Shown: positions 50,521-58,558 of the stretch, piece after piece
Layout: every line of letters starts with the position of its first letter
Position numbering within the stretch: the first letter of the stretch is position 1
Source: Sabulibacter ruber
Lineage (GTDB): Bacteria; Bacteroidota; Bacteroidia; Cytophagales; Hymenobacteraceae
Reading direction: 5' to 3'
Assembly (NCBI RefSeq): GCF_017355955.1
Contig: NZ_JAFFID010000001.1
Coordinates: forward strand, 62,001-126,000
Length of the DNA stretch: 64,000 nucleotides
Position numbers and translations under genes: made by a program
The notes under the pieces: generated by a model
What the model saw: the letters and a program-made list of their open reading frames with translations, nothing else
Told to the model about the DNA's origin: nothing
Database searches by the model: none

Positions 50521-51807
50521 ATGTCTCAGAACATACAAGCCCCTACGGCCAAAAGAAAACCCATCTATAAAAGCCTCTATTTTCAGGTAATCAGCGCCAT
50601 TTTGATAGGTATTCTGTTAGGCCATTTCATGCCAGATCTGGCGGTGCAACTCAAACCCCTTGGTGATGCCTTCATCAAACTGGTGAAGATGATGATTGGG
50701 CCTGTGGTGTTCTGTACCATTGTCACGGGCATAGCCGGCATGCAGGACATGAAGCAGGTGGGCCGGGTAGGGGTGAAGGCACTTTTGTACTTTGAGGTGC
50801 TCACCACCCTGGCCCTGATCTTGGGGTTAGTGGTAGTCAACATCCTTAAACCCGGGGTAGGCATGCACGTGAACGCCGCCACCTTAGATACCGATGCCCT
50901 CTCGGCCATGACCAGCGCCGGCGAGAAAGCGGAGCACTCCGGTGCCTTGGGTTTCTTCATGCACCTCATCCCCAACAACATCATTGATGCACTGGCCAAA
51001 GGCGACCTGCTGCAGATTCTGTTCTTCTCGGTGCTGTTTGGCTTTGGTTTGTCAAAAGTAAGCGAGAAAGGCAGACCGGTATATGTGGCCATTCAGTCTA
51101 TCTCCACTGCGCTGTTTGCTGTCATCCACATCATCATGAAAGTGGCGCCGCTGGGAGCGTTGGGAGCCATGGCCTACACCATCGGGAAGTACGGCTTGGC
51201 TTCTTTAGGAGCGCTGGGTCAGTTGATGGGATCTTTCTACCTTACCTGCGTGCTCTTTATTGTGGTGGTGCTGGGAACCGTAATGAAAGTGATGGGATTC
51301 AGTATTTTCAAACTGCTGCGCTACATCAGGGAGGAACTCTTTATTGTATTAGGCACCTCTTCTTCTGAGGCTGCACTGCCTAGTTTAATTGAGAAGCTGG
51401 AGAAGGTTGGCTGTGCCAAACCGGTAGTGGGCTTGGTAGTGCCTACCGGATATTCCTTTAACCTGGACGGCACGTCTATTTACCTGACCATGGCGGCAGT
51501 TTTCGTGGCCCAAGCGACTGATACACCTTTGGACTTTGGGCACCAGCTTACCTTATTATTGGTGTTGTTGCTAACCTCTAAGGGAGCGGCCGGGGTGACC
51601 GGGAGTGGGTTCATTACCCTGGCGGCCACTTTACCGGCTGTAGGGAACATTCCGGTAGCGGGACTGGCCTTAATTTTGGGCATAGACCGGTTTATGAGTG
51701 AGGCGCGGGCGCTCACTAACCTTATTGGCAATGCGGTAGCCACCGTCTTCGTGTCTAAGTGGGAAAAAGAGATTGACCTGGAGAGGGCCAAAGAAGTGTT
51801 AGGGTAA
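50521..51807 (+). CDS. dctA: C4-dicarboxylate (or acidic amino acid):cation symporter
   Basis: The protein has 428 residues and is a DAACS-family transporter. Signatures are [40 protein letters not shown], the serine-rich motif [40 protein letters not shown] and the C-terminal [20 protein letters not shown]. The DctA group imports succinate, fumarate, malate and similar acids with protons or sodium. Glutamate/aspartate transport cannot be excluded. It ends at a family-A hairpin. Confidence 0.94.
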   Translation: MSQNIQAPTAKRKPIYKSLYFQVISAILIGILLGHFMPDLAVQLKPLGDAFIKLVKMMIGPVVFCTIVTGIAGMQDMKQVGRVGVKALLYFEVLTTLALILGLVVVNILKPGVGMHVNAATLDTDALSAMTSAGEKAEHSGALGFFMHLIPNNIIDALAKGDLLQILFFSVLFGFGLSKVSEKGRPVYVAIQSISTALFAVIHIIMKVAPLGALGAMAYTIGKYGLASLGALGQLMGSFYLTCVLFIVVVLGTVMKVMGFSIFKLLRYIREELFIVLGTSSSEAALPSLIEKLEKVGCAKPVVGLVVPTGYSFNLDGTSIYLTMAAVFVAQATDTPLDFGHQLTLLLVLLLTSKGAAGVTGSGFITLAATLPAVGNIPVAGLALILGIDRFMSEARALTNLIGNAVATVFVSKWEKEIDLERAKEVLG

Positions 51808-51813
51808 AGGTAG

Positions 51814-51849
51814 GTTTCGGGGCTGTTTTGCAGAAAACAGCCCCGAAAC
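51814..51849. terminator. family-A hairpin, convergent terminator
   Basis: Arms GTTTCGGGGCTGTTTT (51814-51829) and its perfect complement (51834-51849) with loop gcag. It lies between dctA and the convergent HxlR gene and is a clean copy of hairpin family A. Confidence 0.9.
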
Positions 51850-51852
51850 GTT

Positions 51853-52224
51853 TTATACCTCTTCTGGCTCTGGGTGGTAGATGATCTTGTCGCGGTGCTT
51901 CATGCCCCAGTCACGTAGTTCGTTGATAACAGGGGTAAGGCTGTGGCCGTACTCGGTGATGGAGTACTCCACGGTCACCGGCGAGGTGTCATGTACCGTG
52001 CGTTTCACCAGTTTGTTCATTTCCAGCTCTTTCAATTCTTTGGAGAGCATTTTGGCGGTAATGCCCTGCACATCGCGGTGCAGTTCTTTAAAGCGGCGCT
52101 TGTGCACACAAAGGGCCACAATAATCGGAATCTTCCATTTACCACTAAGAATGTCCAGCGCATCCCGGATGGGCAGGATGTGGGTGATGCACAGATTGCG
52201 TTCGGTTCTGATAACTGCTTCCAT
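51853..52224 (-). CDS. HxlR-family transcriptional regulator
   Basis: The protein has 123 residues, a single winged-helix domain of the HxlR/MarR-like type. Motifs are ALDILSGKWKIPIIVALCVH, KRRFKELHRDVQGITAKMLS, KELKELEMNKLVKRTVHDTS and VEYSITEYGHSLTPVINELR. One Cys (Cys12, in NLCITHI) lies near the position of the redox-sensing Cys of YodB-type HxlR proteins. It is divergent from a nitroreductase-type oxidoreductase, as in the YodB-YodC pair of Bacillus. A 10-bp palindrome in the intergenic region may be its operator. Confidence 0.92.
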   Translation of the reverse strand: MEAVIRTERNLCITHILPIRDALDILSGKWKIPIIVALCVHKRRFKELHRDVQGITAKMLSKELKELEMNKLVKRTVHDTSPVTVEYSITEYGHSLTPVINELRDWGMKHRDKIIYHPEPEEV

Positions 52225-52245
52225 ATCAAATTGATTTCATAAGGG

Positions 52246-52255
52246 ATACTAGTAT
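52246..52255. promoter_or_regulatory. palindrome ATACTAGTAT between hxlR and nitroreductase
   Basis: Perfect 10-bp palindrome, 22 bp upstream of the HxlR start codon, with nearby gatac...gtatc and atcaaattgat repeats. It is a candidate operator for the adjacent HxlR regulator. A TAAATTTG word at 52295-52302 may be the -7 element of the nitroreductase gene. Confidence 0.5.
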
Positions 52256-52341
52256 AGAATTGTAAACCAGTATCAATTTGAAACCAAAGGTACGTAAATT
52301 TGTTTATACAACAATCGTAGCAACATATATTTTCTAAACAG

Positions 52342-52974
52342 ATGAATTTACTTCAAGATTTGAACTGGCGCTATGCCACCAAGCGCATGACCGGCGAGAA
52401 GATTCCGCAGGAGAAACTGGATACAATTTTAGAGGCCATCCGCCTTTCTGCCTCTTCTATGGGATTTCAGCCTTACAACGTGCTGGTGGTAGAAGATCCG
52501 GAAGTGCGCAAGCAAATTCAGGCAGTGGCCTATAACCAACCGCAGATTGTAGAAGCTTCGCACCTGCTCATTTTTGCCGCCTGGGACACGCTCACTGAAG
52601 CACAAGTGACCGAGTACATGCAAAGAATCGCTGATGAAAGAGGCGTAGGCATTGAGACTCTGGAAGGATTTGCCCAAAGCTTAACTAATACCATCAACAG
52701 CAGAACCGCCGAGGAGAACTTCCAGTGGGCGGCCAAACAAGCATACATTGCTTTAGGAACCGGCTTGGTGGCTGCCTCTGCCGAGAAAGTAGATTCTACC
52801 CCTATGGAAGGCTTCAACCCGGCTGCCCTGGACGAATTGCTGGGCTTACGCGAGAAAGGCCTGCGTAGCGTAGCGTTGTTGGCCCTTGGCTACCGTGATG
52901 CTGAGAAAGACTTCCTGGCTTCGGCAAAAAAGGTGCGCCGCCCCGCTGATGAATTTTTCGTGACTATAGCGTAA
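52342..52974 (+). CDS. NfsB-like NAD(P)H-dependent nitroreductase
   Basis: The protein has 210 residues of the FMN-dependent nitroreductase family. Motifs are LNWRYATKRMTGEKIPQEKL, LEAIRLSASSMGFQPYNVLV, FAAWDTLTEAQVTEYMQRIA, WAAKQAYIALGTGLVAASAE, KVDSTPMEGFNPAALDELLG and VALLALGYRDAEKDFLASAK. It reduces quinones or nitro compounds. Divergence from an HxlR regulator suggests electrophile- or redox-dependent control, by analogy. Confidence 0.94.
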   Translation: MNLLQDLNWRYATKRMTGEKIPQEKLDTILEAIRLSASSMGFQPYNVLVVEDPEVRKQIQAVAYNQPQIVEASHLLIFAAWDTLTEAQVTEYMQRIADERGVGIETLEGFAQSLTNTINSRTAEENFQWAAKQAYIALGTGLVAASAEKVDSTPMEGFNPAALDELLGLREKGLRSVALLALGYRDAEKDFLASAKKVRRPADEFFVTIA

Positions 52975-53006
52975 CCAATCTCTCTGGAAAGAGAATAAAC
53001 CTATAG

Positions 53007-53045
53007 AAACCCGCTGAGTTGCCCCATAGTTGGCTCAGCGGGTTT
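53007..53045 (+). terminator. terminator hairpin after nitroreductase
   Basis: Arms aaacccgctgag (53007-53018) and its complement (53034-53045), with a further tgcc/ggct pairing inside and a T run after. It lies 33 bp past the nitroreductase stop and just before the aldo/keto reductase start at 53079. Confidence 0.85.
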
Positions 53046-53078
53046 TCCCTGATTAGCACATATCCAAATACTGATACT

Positions 53079-54029
53079 ATGAAAAAGCGCACGCTTGGAA
53101 GATCTGGGCTGGAAGTAGCCCCCCTTGCCTTTGGCGGAAACGTCTTCGGCTGGACCATTGACGAGAAAACCTCCTTTCAACTGCTGGATGCTTTCACAGA
53201 ATCCGGCTTCAACCTGATTGATACCGCCGATGGCTACTCCGTTTGGGTGCCCGGCAACAATGGCGGGGAGTCCGAGACCATCATCGGGAACTGGCTCAAG
53301 TCCCGCGGCAACCGCGACAAAGTGGTCATTGCCACCAAAGTAGGGTGGGAGATTGCCCCCGATAAAAAAGGCCTCAAACGAGACTACATCTTTGAGCGGG
53401 TAGAAGAATCCTTGCGCCGCCTGCAAACCGATTACATTGACCTCTACCAGTCACACGTGGACGACACCAGCACCCCGTTTGAAGAAACCGTGGAAGCCTA
53501 CGACCGCTTGATCAAAGCCGGGAAAATTCGCGCCATTGGTGCCTCCAACATCAAAGCCGGCCGTTTGCGTCAGGCACTTGAAATCAGCCAACAGCACAAC
53601 CTGCCCATCTACCAGAGCCTGCAACCCGAGTACAACCTTTACAGCCGCCAGGAATTTGAAACTGACCTGGAGCCGCTTTGCCTGGAAGCCGGCATTGGCG
53701 TGATCAACTACTACGCCCTGGCCAGTGGTTTCCTGACTGGTAAATACCGCTCAGAAGAAGATTTGAACAAGAGTCAACGCGGCGGTGGCGTAAAACGCTT
53801 CCTGAACGAACGCGGCTTTAACATCCTCCATGCCCTGGACGAGATTGCCGCCAAACACAACGCCAACCCAGCACAGATATCCTTAGCCTGGCTCATGGCA
53901 AGGCCCAGCATCACAGCCCCCATCGCCAGCGCCACCAGCCTGGAGCAATTAGCAGATCTAACCAAAGCCGCCCAACTGGAACTAAGCCAGGAAGATATTG
54001 CTGCCCTGGATCAAGCCAGTGCTTATTAA
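53079..54029 (+). CDS. aldo/keto reductase
   Basis: The protein has 316 residues from the ATG at 53079, chosen because MKKRTLGRSGLEVAPLAFGG is the family N-terminus; a frame from 53019 runs over the terminator. The aldo/keto reductase set is present: NLIDTADGYSVW (Asp and Tyr), KVVIATKVGWEI (Lys), IDLYQSHVDD (His), IRAIGASNIKAGRL, QPEYNLYSRQEFE and the NADPH-binding SITAPIASATSLEQL. The substrate is unknown. It ends at a hairpin of family A. Confidence 0.95.
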   Translation: MKKRTLGRSGLEVAPLAFGGNVFGWTIDEKTSFQLLDAFTESGFNLIDTADGYSVWVPGNNGGESETIIGNWLKSRGNRDKVVIATKVGWEIAPDKKGLKRDYIFERVEESLRRLQTDYIDLYQSHVDDTSTPFEETVEAYDRLIKAGKIRAIGASNIKAGRLRQALEISQQHNLPIYQSLQPEYNLYSRQEFETDLEPLCLEAGIGVINYYALASGFLTGKYRSEEDLNKSQRGGGVKRFLNERGFNILHALDEIAAKHNANPAQISLAWLMARPSITAPIASATSLEQLADLTKAAQLELSQEDIAALDQASAY

Positions 54030-54067
54030 TATATAGGGTAGGATAGGAGCACGCCTCCCCTGAAAAA

Positions 54068-54123
54068 CCCGCTACCTGTTTCGGGGCTATTTTCAAGAAA
54101 ATGGCCCCGAAACAGGTAGCGGG
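54068..54123. terminator. 27-bp hairpin, family A
   Basis: Arms 54068-54094 and 54097-54123 pair over 27 bp with a single G-T wobble and a two-base loop, aa. The inner part ggggctattttc / gaaaatggcccc is the family core. It follows the aldo/keto reductase by 38 bp. Confidence 0.92.
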
Positions 54124-54146
54124 TGTTTTTGTTATTATGGAATTTT

Positions 54147-54374
54147 AGCGAGTCTGGAGGCTCGCTTCATCCTAAGTCACGAGTTTGGAAACTCGCGCCA
54201 GAGTTTTTCAACAGTGTACCGGATTTTCAAATTAAGTAACTCCCTCGCTCGCCTCTGGCGAGTGTGAGCTTTTACGAGGCCTCTGGCCTCGTTGCGGGAG
54301 ACAGCAACCTTACCTTTCTACCATTGCGGCCAGAGGCCGCCCCATGACTCACACTCGCCAGAGGCGAGCGAGGG
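54147..54374. repeat. REP-like hairpin cluster, family B (six units)
   Basis: Six short palindromes: agcgag...ctcgct (54147-54166), cgagttt-gg-aaactcg (54180-54195), ctcgcc-tct-ggcgag (54248-54262), acgaggcc-tct-ggcctcgt (54274-54292), gcggcc-aga-ggccgc (54326-54340) and ctcgcc-aga-ggcgag (54354-54368). The stems differ in sequence but pair fully, and the TCT/AGA triloop core is shared by four. Bases 54243-54269 and 54348-54374 form a perfect 27-bp inverted pair bounding the inner part. Between 54124 and 54471 there is no gene. Confidence 0.8.
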
Positions 54375-54471
54375 GGTGCTCTTCAGGTGCCCGCAGCAAG
54401 AATCGGTAAGAAAAGAATTGTCACCACTTGCCCATAAGAACAAGGCACTTCATGCCCTCTTCAGAAGGTAA

Positions 54472-54957
54472 CTACTCCAGAAAATTCAGCCTTGGAATAA
54501 ACAAATCATCCATGTTCACCAACGCATGCAGTATAGGATGCAATTCTTCCCGTTTGAGTTTGAACAACTCCCGGATGCTCATAAACTTTACCTCCTCCAA
54601 AAGCTGCGCGTGCCGTTCTAACTCCGGGTCAGAGCCTAGGGCTAAAGTGCCGTTCACAAGTTTTACCTCAAAAAACAACTCAAGCGCGTGCAGGGGTGGG
54701 CGCAGAAACTCATTCATATACAGGAATCTACCCACTTCCACTTCAAGCCCGGTTTCTTCCACAAACTCCCGTTTGAGACACGCTTTTACAGTCTCGCCGT
54801 AGTTCAGGCCACCACCGGGGGGAATCCAGAAAGCGCCCTCTCCGAAGGCGGCTTTGTGGCGGGCAAGCAGTAATTTATCGTCCTGTACCAGAAGTCCGCA
54901 GACCCTAATTCTTGTCTTTTGTGAGTAAGTCTCCGCGAACGGGTGAATGTTCTCCAT
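54472..54957 (-). CDS. NUDIX hydrolase
   Basis: The protein has 161 residues. The Nudix box is intact: G of GGGLNYGE, then five residues, E, seven residues and REFVEETGL, with all catalytic acidic residues. Other marks are RVCGLLVQDDKLLLARHKAA and FWIPPGG. It hydrolyses nucleoside diphosphate-linked compounds; the substrate is undefined. It is divergent from the thioesterase gene with 38 bp between them. Confidence 0.93.
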   Translation of the reverse strand: MENIHPFAETYSQKTRIRVCGLLVQDDKLLLARHKAAFGEGAFWIPPGGGLNYGETVKACLKREFVEETGLEVEVGRFLYMNEFLRPPLHALELFFEVKLVNGTLALGSDPELERHAQLLEEVKFMSIRELFKLKREELHPILHALVNMDDLFIPRLNFLE

Positions 54958-54995
54958 AGGTTGTGGGGGAGGGTTGAAGGCTGTACTTTTGTTAG

Positions 54996-55439
54996 ATGTT
55001 AAAGACGTTCAATCCTGAGTTTAGAGATACGGTAAAAGAAAAACTTCAGCGGCAATTTTACATGCATTTGCTGGGTTTTGAAATAGAAACCATTGAAATA
55101 GGGCTGGTAGAAGGCCAACTGCAACTGGAAGAAAAGCACAAACAGCACAAAGGATTCGCGCACGGCGGAGTTATTGCCACCCTGGCTGACATTGTGATGG
55201 GCTTTGCCGCCGTCACCTTGGTGCCCGCCGACCAGCACGTGGTCACCGCCGACCTGAAAGTCTCTTACCTGAACCCAGGCGTAGGAACGGCGCTTTTTGC
55301 CAAAGGTTGGGTCTTAAAACAAGGCAAAAGGTTGAACTTTTGTGAGGCAGAAATCTTTACAATAGATGGCCAGGGCGAGAAAACTTTGATCGCGAAGGCC
55401 TCGGCTACCATGGCTACGTTAGCGCCGCAAGCCTCCTAA
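54996..55439 (+). CDS. PaaI-like hotdog thioesterase
   Basis: The protein has 147 residues with a hotdog fold: GFAHGGVIATLADIVMGFAA (the HGG active-site motif), VVTADLKVSYLNPGVGTALF and FCEAEIFTIDGQGEKTLIAK. It is expected to hydrolyse an acyl-CoA in the cytoplasm; the natural substrate is unknown. The gene is followed after 14 bp by the helicase gene, so the two probably share an mRNA. Confidence 0.9.
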   Translation: MLKTFNPEFRDTVKEKLQRQFYMHLLGFEIETIEIGLVEGQLQLEEKHKQHKGFAHGGVIATLADIVMGFAAVTLVPADQHVVTADLKVSYLNPGVGTALFAKGWVLKQGKRLNFCEAEIFTIDGQGEKTLIAKASATMATLAPQAS

Positions 55440-55453
55440 ACTCAGAAGATAGA

Positions 55454-56881
55454 ATGACTCCCGCAGAAGCACTCCGCCAGAATTTTCCGTTTGAACCCAC
55501 CCCAGACCAGGCCCAGCTTTTTCAGAAGCTGGATCAGTTCATCATGCGCCGCACAGGCCTGAAGGAGGTGTTTCTGCTCAAGGGCTTTGCGGGTACCGGT
55601 AAAACCACGGTGGTGAGCGCGCTGGTGAAAATCCTGAACAAGTTTGGCTACAAATATGTGCTGCTGGCACCTACCGGGCGGGCGGCCAAGGTGATGTCCA
55701 CGTACTCGGCCAAGCCGGCGTCCACCATCCATAAAAAGATCTATAAGCAAACGAACAATCCGTACTCAGACGGGCTGGCTTTTGCGCGGCAACCCAACAA
55801 GAGTGAGCAGGTGGTCTACATCGTAGACGAGGCCTCCATGATCTCTGATGACAAAGCCTTTGGCGACAATGGTTTGCTGCAGGACTTGCTGGGCTATGTG
55901 TTTGAGAAGCCCAGCAACAAACTGCTGCTCATTGGCGATACCGCTCAGTTGCCGCCCGTGAACCAGACCATCAGTCCGTCTCTGGATGCCTCTTACCTGC
56001 AGCGTAATTTCCAGTGCCACGTGCATGAGATGGAGATGCGCCAGGTAATGCGCCAGGCCGAGGAATCAGGGATTCTGATGAACGCTACCCGCCTGCGGAA
56101 CGAGCTGGTGAAAGAGCAACCGGAGCTGGCGTTCAAAACCAAAGGCTACCGGGATATCTTCTCCATGCGCGGCGACAAGTTGGAAGACGGTCTGCGGTAT
56201 GCTTATGACAAGTTCGGGATTGACAATACCACCGTCATCTGCCGCTCCAACAAAACCGCTAACCTCTACAACCAGCACATCCGGCGGCAGATTTTCTTTG
56301 CCGAGGACGAGATTGGCGTGGGCGATTACCTCATGATCGTGCGCAACAACTACACCTGGCTGCCCAAAGACTCCAGCATCGGGTTCATGGCCAACGGCGA
56401 CTTTGTGGAGGTGACCAAAATCATCCGCTACGAAGAAATGTACGGCATGCGCTTCGCGGATGTGCGCATCAGGTTTGTGGATTATCCCAATGAGGAAGAA
56501 CTGGAAACCAAAATCATGCTGGACACGCTTTACTCAGAGGCCCCGGCTTTGCCCGCCGACAAGAACAAGGAACTGTACCAGCAGGTGCTCCTGGATTACC
56601 AGCACATCACCAGCAAACGCCAGCGAGCCCAGGAGATGCGGCAAGACAAATACCTGAACGCTTTGCAGGTGAAGTTTGCCTATGCGCTCACCTGCCACAA
56701 GGCGCAGGGCGGGCAGTGGCAGGCGGTGTTTGTGGACCATGGTTTCCTGAAAGAAGATACGGTCACGCAGGATTTTGCCCGCTGGCTGTATACCGCGGCT
56801 ACCCGGGCTTCAGAGCAGTTGTTTTTGGTGAACTTCAATGAAAAGCTGATTGAAAATGCTGCGGCAACCGTAGAGGACTAA
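55454..56881 (+). CDS. RecD/Pif1-like SF1 DNA helicase
   Basis: The protein has 475 residues. Walker A is GFAGTGKT (44-51), followed by LLAPTGRAAKVMS (motif Ia), YIVDEASMISD (Walker B), LLIGDTAQLPPVN (motif III), and near the C-terminus AYALTCHKAQGGQWQAVFVD and YTAATRASEQLFLV (motifs V and VI of UvrD_C_2). This is the small AAA/RecD2-like helicase found across Bacteroidota, lacking RecBC partners here. It probably acts in recombination or repair. It follows the thioesterase by 14 bp. Confidence 0.94.
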   Translation: MTPAEALRQNFPFEPTPDQAQLFQKLDQFIMRRTGLKEVFLLKGFAGTGKTTVVSALVKILNKFGYKYVLLAPTGRAAKVMSTYSAKPASTIHKKIYKQTNNPYSDGLAFARQPNKSEQVVYIVDEASMISDDKAFGDNGLLQDLLGYVFEKPSNKLLLIGDTAQLPPVNQTISPSLDASYLQRNFQCHVHEMEMRQVMRQAEESGILMNATRLRNELVKEQPELAFKTKGYRDIFSMRGDKLEDGLRYAYDKFGIDNTTVICRSNKTANLYNQHIRRQIFFAEDEIGVGDYLMIVRNNYTWLPKDSSIGFMANGDFVEVTKIIRYEEMYGMRFADVRIRFVDYPNEEELETKIMLDTLYSEAPALPADKNKELYQQVLLDYQHITSKRQRAQEMRQDKYLNALQVKFAYALTCHKAQGGQWQAVFVDHGFLKEDTVTQDFARWLYTAATRASEQLFLVNFNEKLIENAAATVED

Positions 56882-56941
56882 TCATTTCTGAAGAATACGT
56901 ATCTTTACCAATTATCGGCTTCGTTACCAATCATAGCAGAA

Positions 56942-57388
56942 ATGAAGAAATTACTTTTAGGGGCACTGTTCCTGTTGTTTGGCGGCTCAGCGGCCATGGC
57001 GCAAACCAATCCGGCGGCGCAAACGCAAACGGCTGTTGCTCCTATTGCCGCTCCGGCACCTGCTCCGGTTGGTCCCTCCATTTTGTTTGATGAGCCCAAG
57101 TTCAACTACGGCGAGATCAAGCCTGGCGATGTCATTGAGCATGCGTTCAAATTCACGAACAACGGCACGCTGCCCCTAATCATCTACAACGTGAAAACCA
57201 CGTGTGGCTGCACCGTATCGGAATACCCCGAAGCTCCCGTGATGCCCGGCGAGACGGCGGTGATCAAAGCCCGCTTCAACAGCGCCGGCAAACGCGGTCA
57301 GCAGAATAAAGTACTGATTGTAGAATCCAACGCCATTCAGGGCAACGCGCAGGTAGTTTTTTCTTCCACCATCGCTTCTGCCAACTAG
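56942..57388 (+). CDS. exported single-domain DUF1573 protein
   Basis: The protein has 148 residues with a signal peptide (MKKLLLGALFLLFGGSAAMA), a short Pro/Ala-rich linker and one DUF1573 domain: FDEPKFNYGEIKPGDVIEHA, NVKTTCGCTVSEYPEAPVMP and ETAVIKARFNSAGKRGQQNK. The cysteine pair TCGCT is typical. It is a second member of the family in the window (see 39089) with unknown envelope role. Confidence 0.92.
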   Translation: MKKLLLGALFLLFGGSAAMAQTNPAAQTQTAVAPIAAPAPAPVGPSILFDEPKFNYGEIKPGDVIEHAFKFTNNGTLPLIIYNVKTTCGCTVSEYPEAPVMPGETAVIKARFNSAGKRGQQNKVLIVESNAIQGNAQVVFSSTIASAN

Positions 57389-57412
57389 CGTTTACGCGTT
57401 GTATTACAGAAA

Positions 57413-57463
57413 ATAAAGCCAAAACGCCTCTCTTGCATAGCAGGAGAGGCGTTTTGGCTTTAT
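57413..57463. terminator. bidirectional terminator with family-A flank
   Basis: Arms 57413-57432 and 57444-57463 pair perfectly over 20 bp (core aaaacgcctctc). The start acagaaaataaagcc resembles a half copy of family A. It separates the DUF1573 gene from the convergent DUF423 gene. Confidence 0.92.
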
Positions 57464-57477
57464 GGGTTTTATAGTGC

Positions 57478-57861
57478 TTAGGGCAGGTTTTTGGCCAGTG
57501 CCCACACCAGGTTCAGCCACCCGGCAATCATGAACAGCCCGCCAATAGGAGTGATGGCGCCCATCCACTTAATGCCGGTGAGGCAAAGGATGTACAGTGA
57601 ACCAGAGAAAATCAGGATGCCCAGCAGGAAACAAAGGCCCGAGATGCGCATGCCGGTAGCGCCGGGAAATTGCGACATCAGCACGCCCACCAGCAACAGG
57701 CCCAACGCGTGGTACATCTGGTATTTTACGGCTGTCTCAAAGGTCTCGGTGCGGCCGGTCTCGGTTAGCATCTTGGACAAGCCGTGGGCTCCAAACGCGC
57801 CAATCATTACGCCTAACCCGCTCAGCAGGGCCCCCAGGATCAATATGGTTTTAATGCTCAT
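57478..57861 (-). CDS. DUF423 small membrane protein
   Basis: The protein has 127 residues with four membrane helices: LILGALLSGLGVMIGAFGAH, MYHALGLLLVGVLM, FLLGILIFSGSLYILCL and IGGLFMIAGWLNLVWAL. The AFGAHGL motif after the first helix and MYHALG identify DUF423 (YgdD-type), of unknown function. It lies ten bases after the YggS gene and so is the last gene in the Bat/YggS run. Confidence 0.94.
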   Translation of the reverse strand: MSIKTILILGALLSGLGVMIGAFGAHGLSKMLTETGRTETFETAVKYQMYHALGLLLVGVLMSQFPGATGMRISGLCFLLGILIFSGSLYILCLTGIKWMGAITPIGGLFMIAGWLNLVWALAKNLP

Positions 57862-57871
57862 TTTTGGAAAA

Positions 57872-58558
57872 TCAGTGTGAAACAGAATAGTTACGGTTGC
57901 CGAAGATAGCGCTGCCCACCCTAATCATGGTGCTGCCCTCGGCAATGGCTAATTGGTAATCTGAGCTCATGCCCATGGAAATCTCTTTGTAATACGGCGC
58001 CTCCGGGAAAAACTCAGCTTTTAGCGCCTCAAAGTAGCCGCGCAAACGGGAGAATTCGCGTTGCAGATGCTGTTCGTCATCGGTGTTAGTAGCCACGCCC
58101 ATCACGCCGCAGATGCGCACGTGCTTTAGATTCCTGAATTCTTCAGACCGAAGGATTTCCTGAGCCTCTTCCAGGTCAAGCCCGAATTTGGTTTCCTCCT
58201 CGGCGATGTAGAACTGCAGCAGGCAGTCAATAACCCGGTTGTGTTTCTGGGCTTGTTTCTCAATTTCAAGCAGCAAACGCAGGCTGTCTACCGATTGGAT
58301 CAGGTGCACAAAAGGCGCGATGTACTTCACCTTATTGGTTTGCAGGTGCCCGATCATGTGCCATTCCACATCAGCGGGAAGCTGTGGTTGTTTCAGCATC
58401 ATTTCCTGCGCCTTGTTCTCCCCGAAAGCCCGTTGCCCGCCCTCGTACGCCTCCCGGATCAGTTCTACCGGGTGGGTTTTGGAAACGGCAATCAGGCGGC
58501 AGTTGGTACCGGCTAACTTTTGCTGGAAATCATGGATATTATCCTGGATAGTCCTCAT
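57872..58558 (-). CDS. YggS-type PLP-binding protein (PLPBP)
   Basis: The protein has 228 residues from the ATG at 58558, chosen because MRTIQDNIHDFQQKLAG is the conserved start; a frame from 58606 overlaps BatA. The alanine-racemase-like TIM barrel is present: RLIAVSKTHPVELI with the PLP Lys, GQRAFGENKAQEM, WHMIGHLQTNKVKY and ISMGMSSDYQLAIAEGSTMI. It maintains free PLP levels in the cytoplasm and has no known catalysis. Start and BatA stop share one base (TGATG), indicating translational coupling. Confidence 0.95.
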   Translation of the reverse strand: MRTIQDNIHDFQQKLAGTNCRLIAVSKTHPVELIREAYEGGQRAFGENKAQEMMLKQPQLPADVEWHMIGHLQTNKVKYIAPFVHLIQSVDSLRLLLEIEKQAQKHNRVIDCLLQFYIAEEETKFGLDLEEAQEILRSEEFRNLKHVRICGVMGVATNTDDEQHLQREFSRLRGYFEALKAEFFPEAPYYKEISMGMSSDYQLAIAEGSTMIRVGSAIFGNRNYSVSH

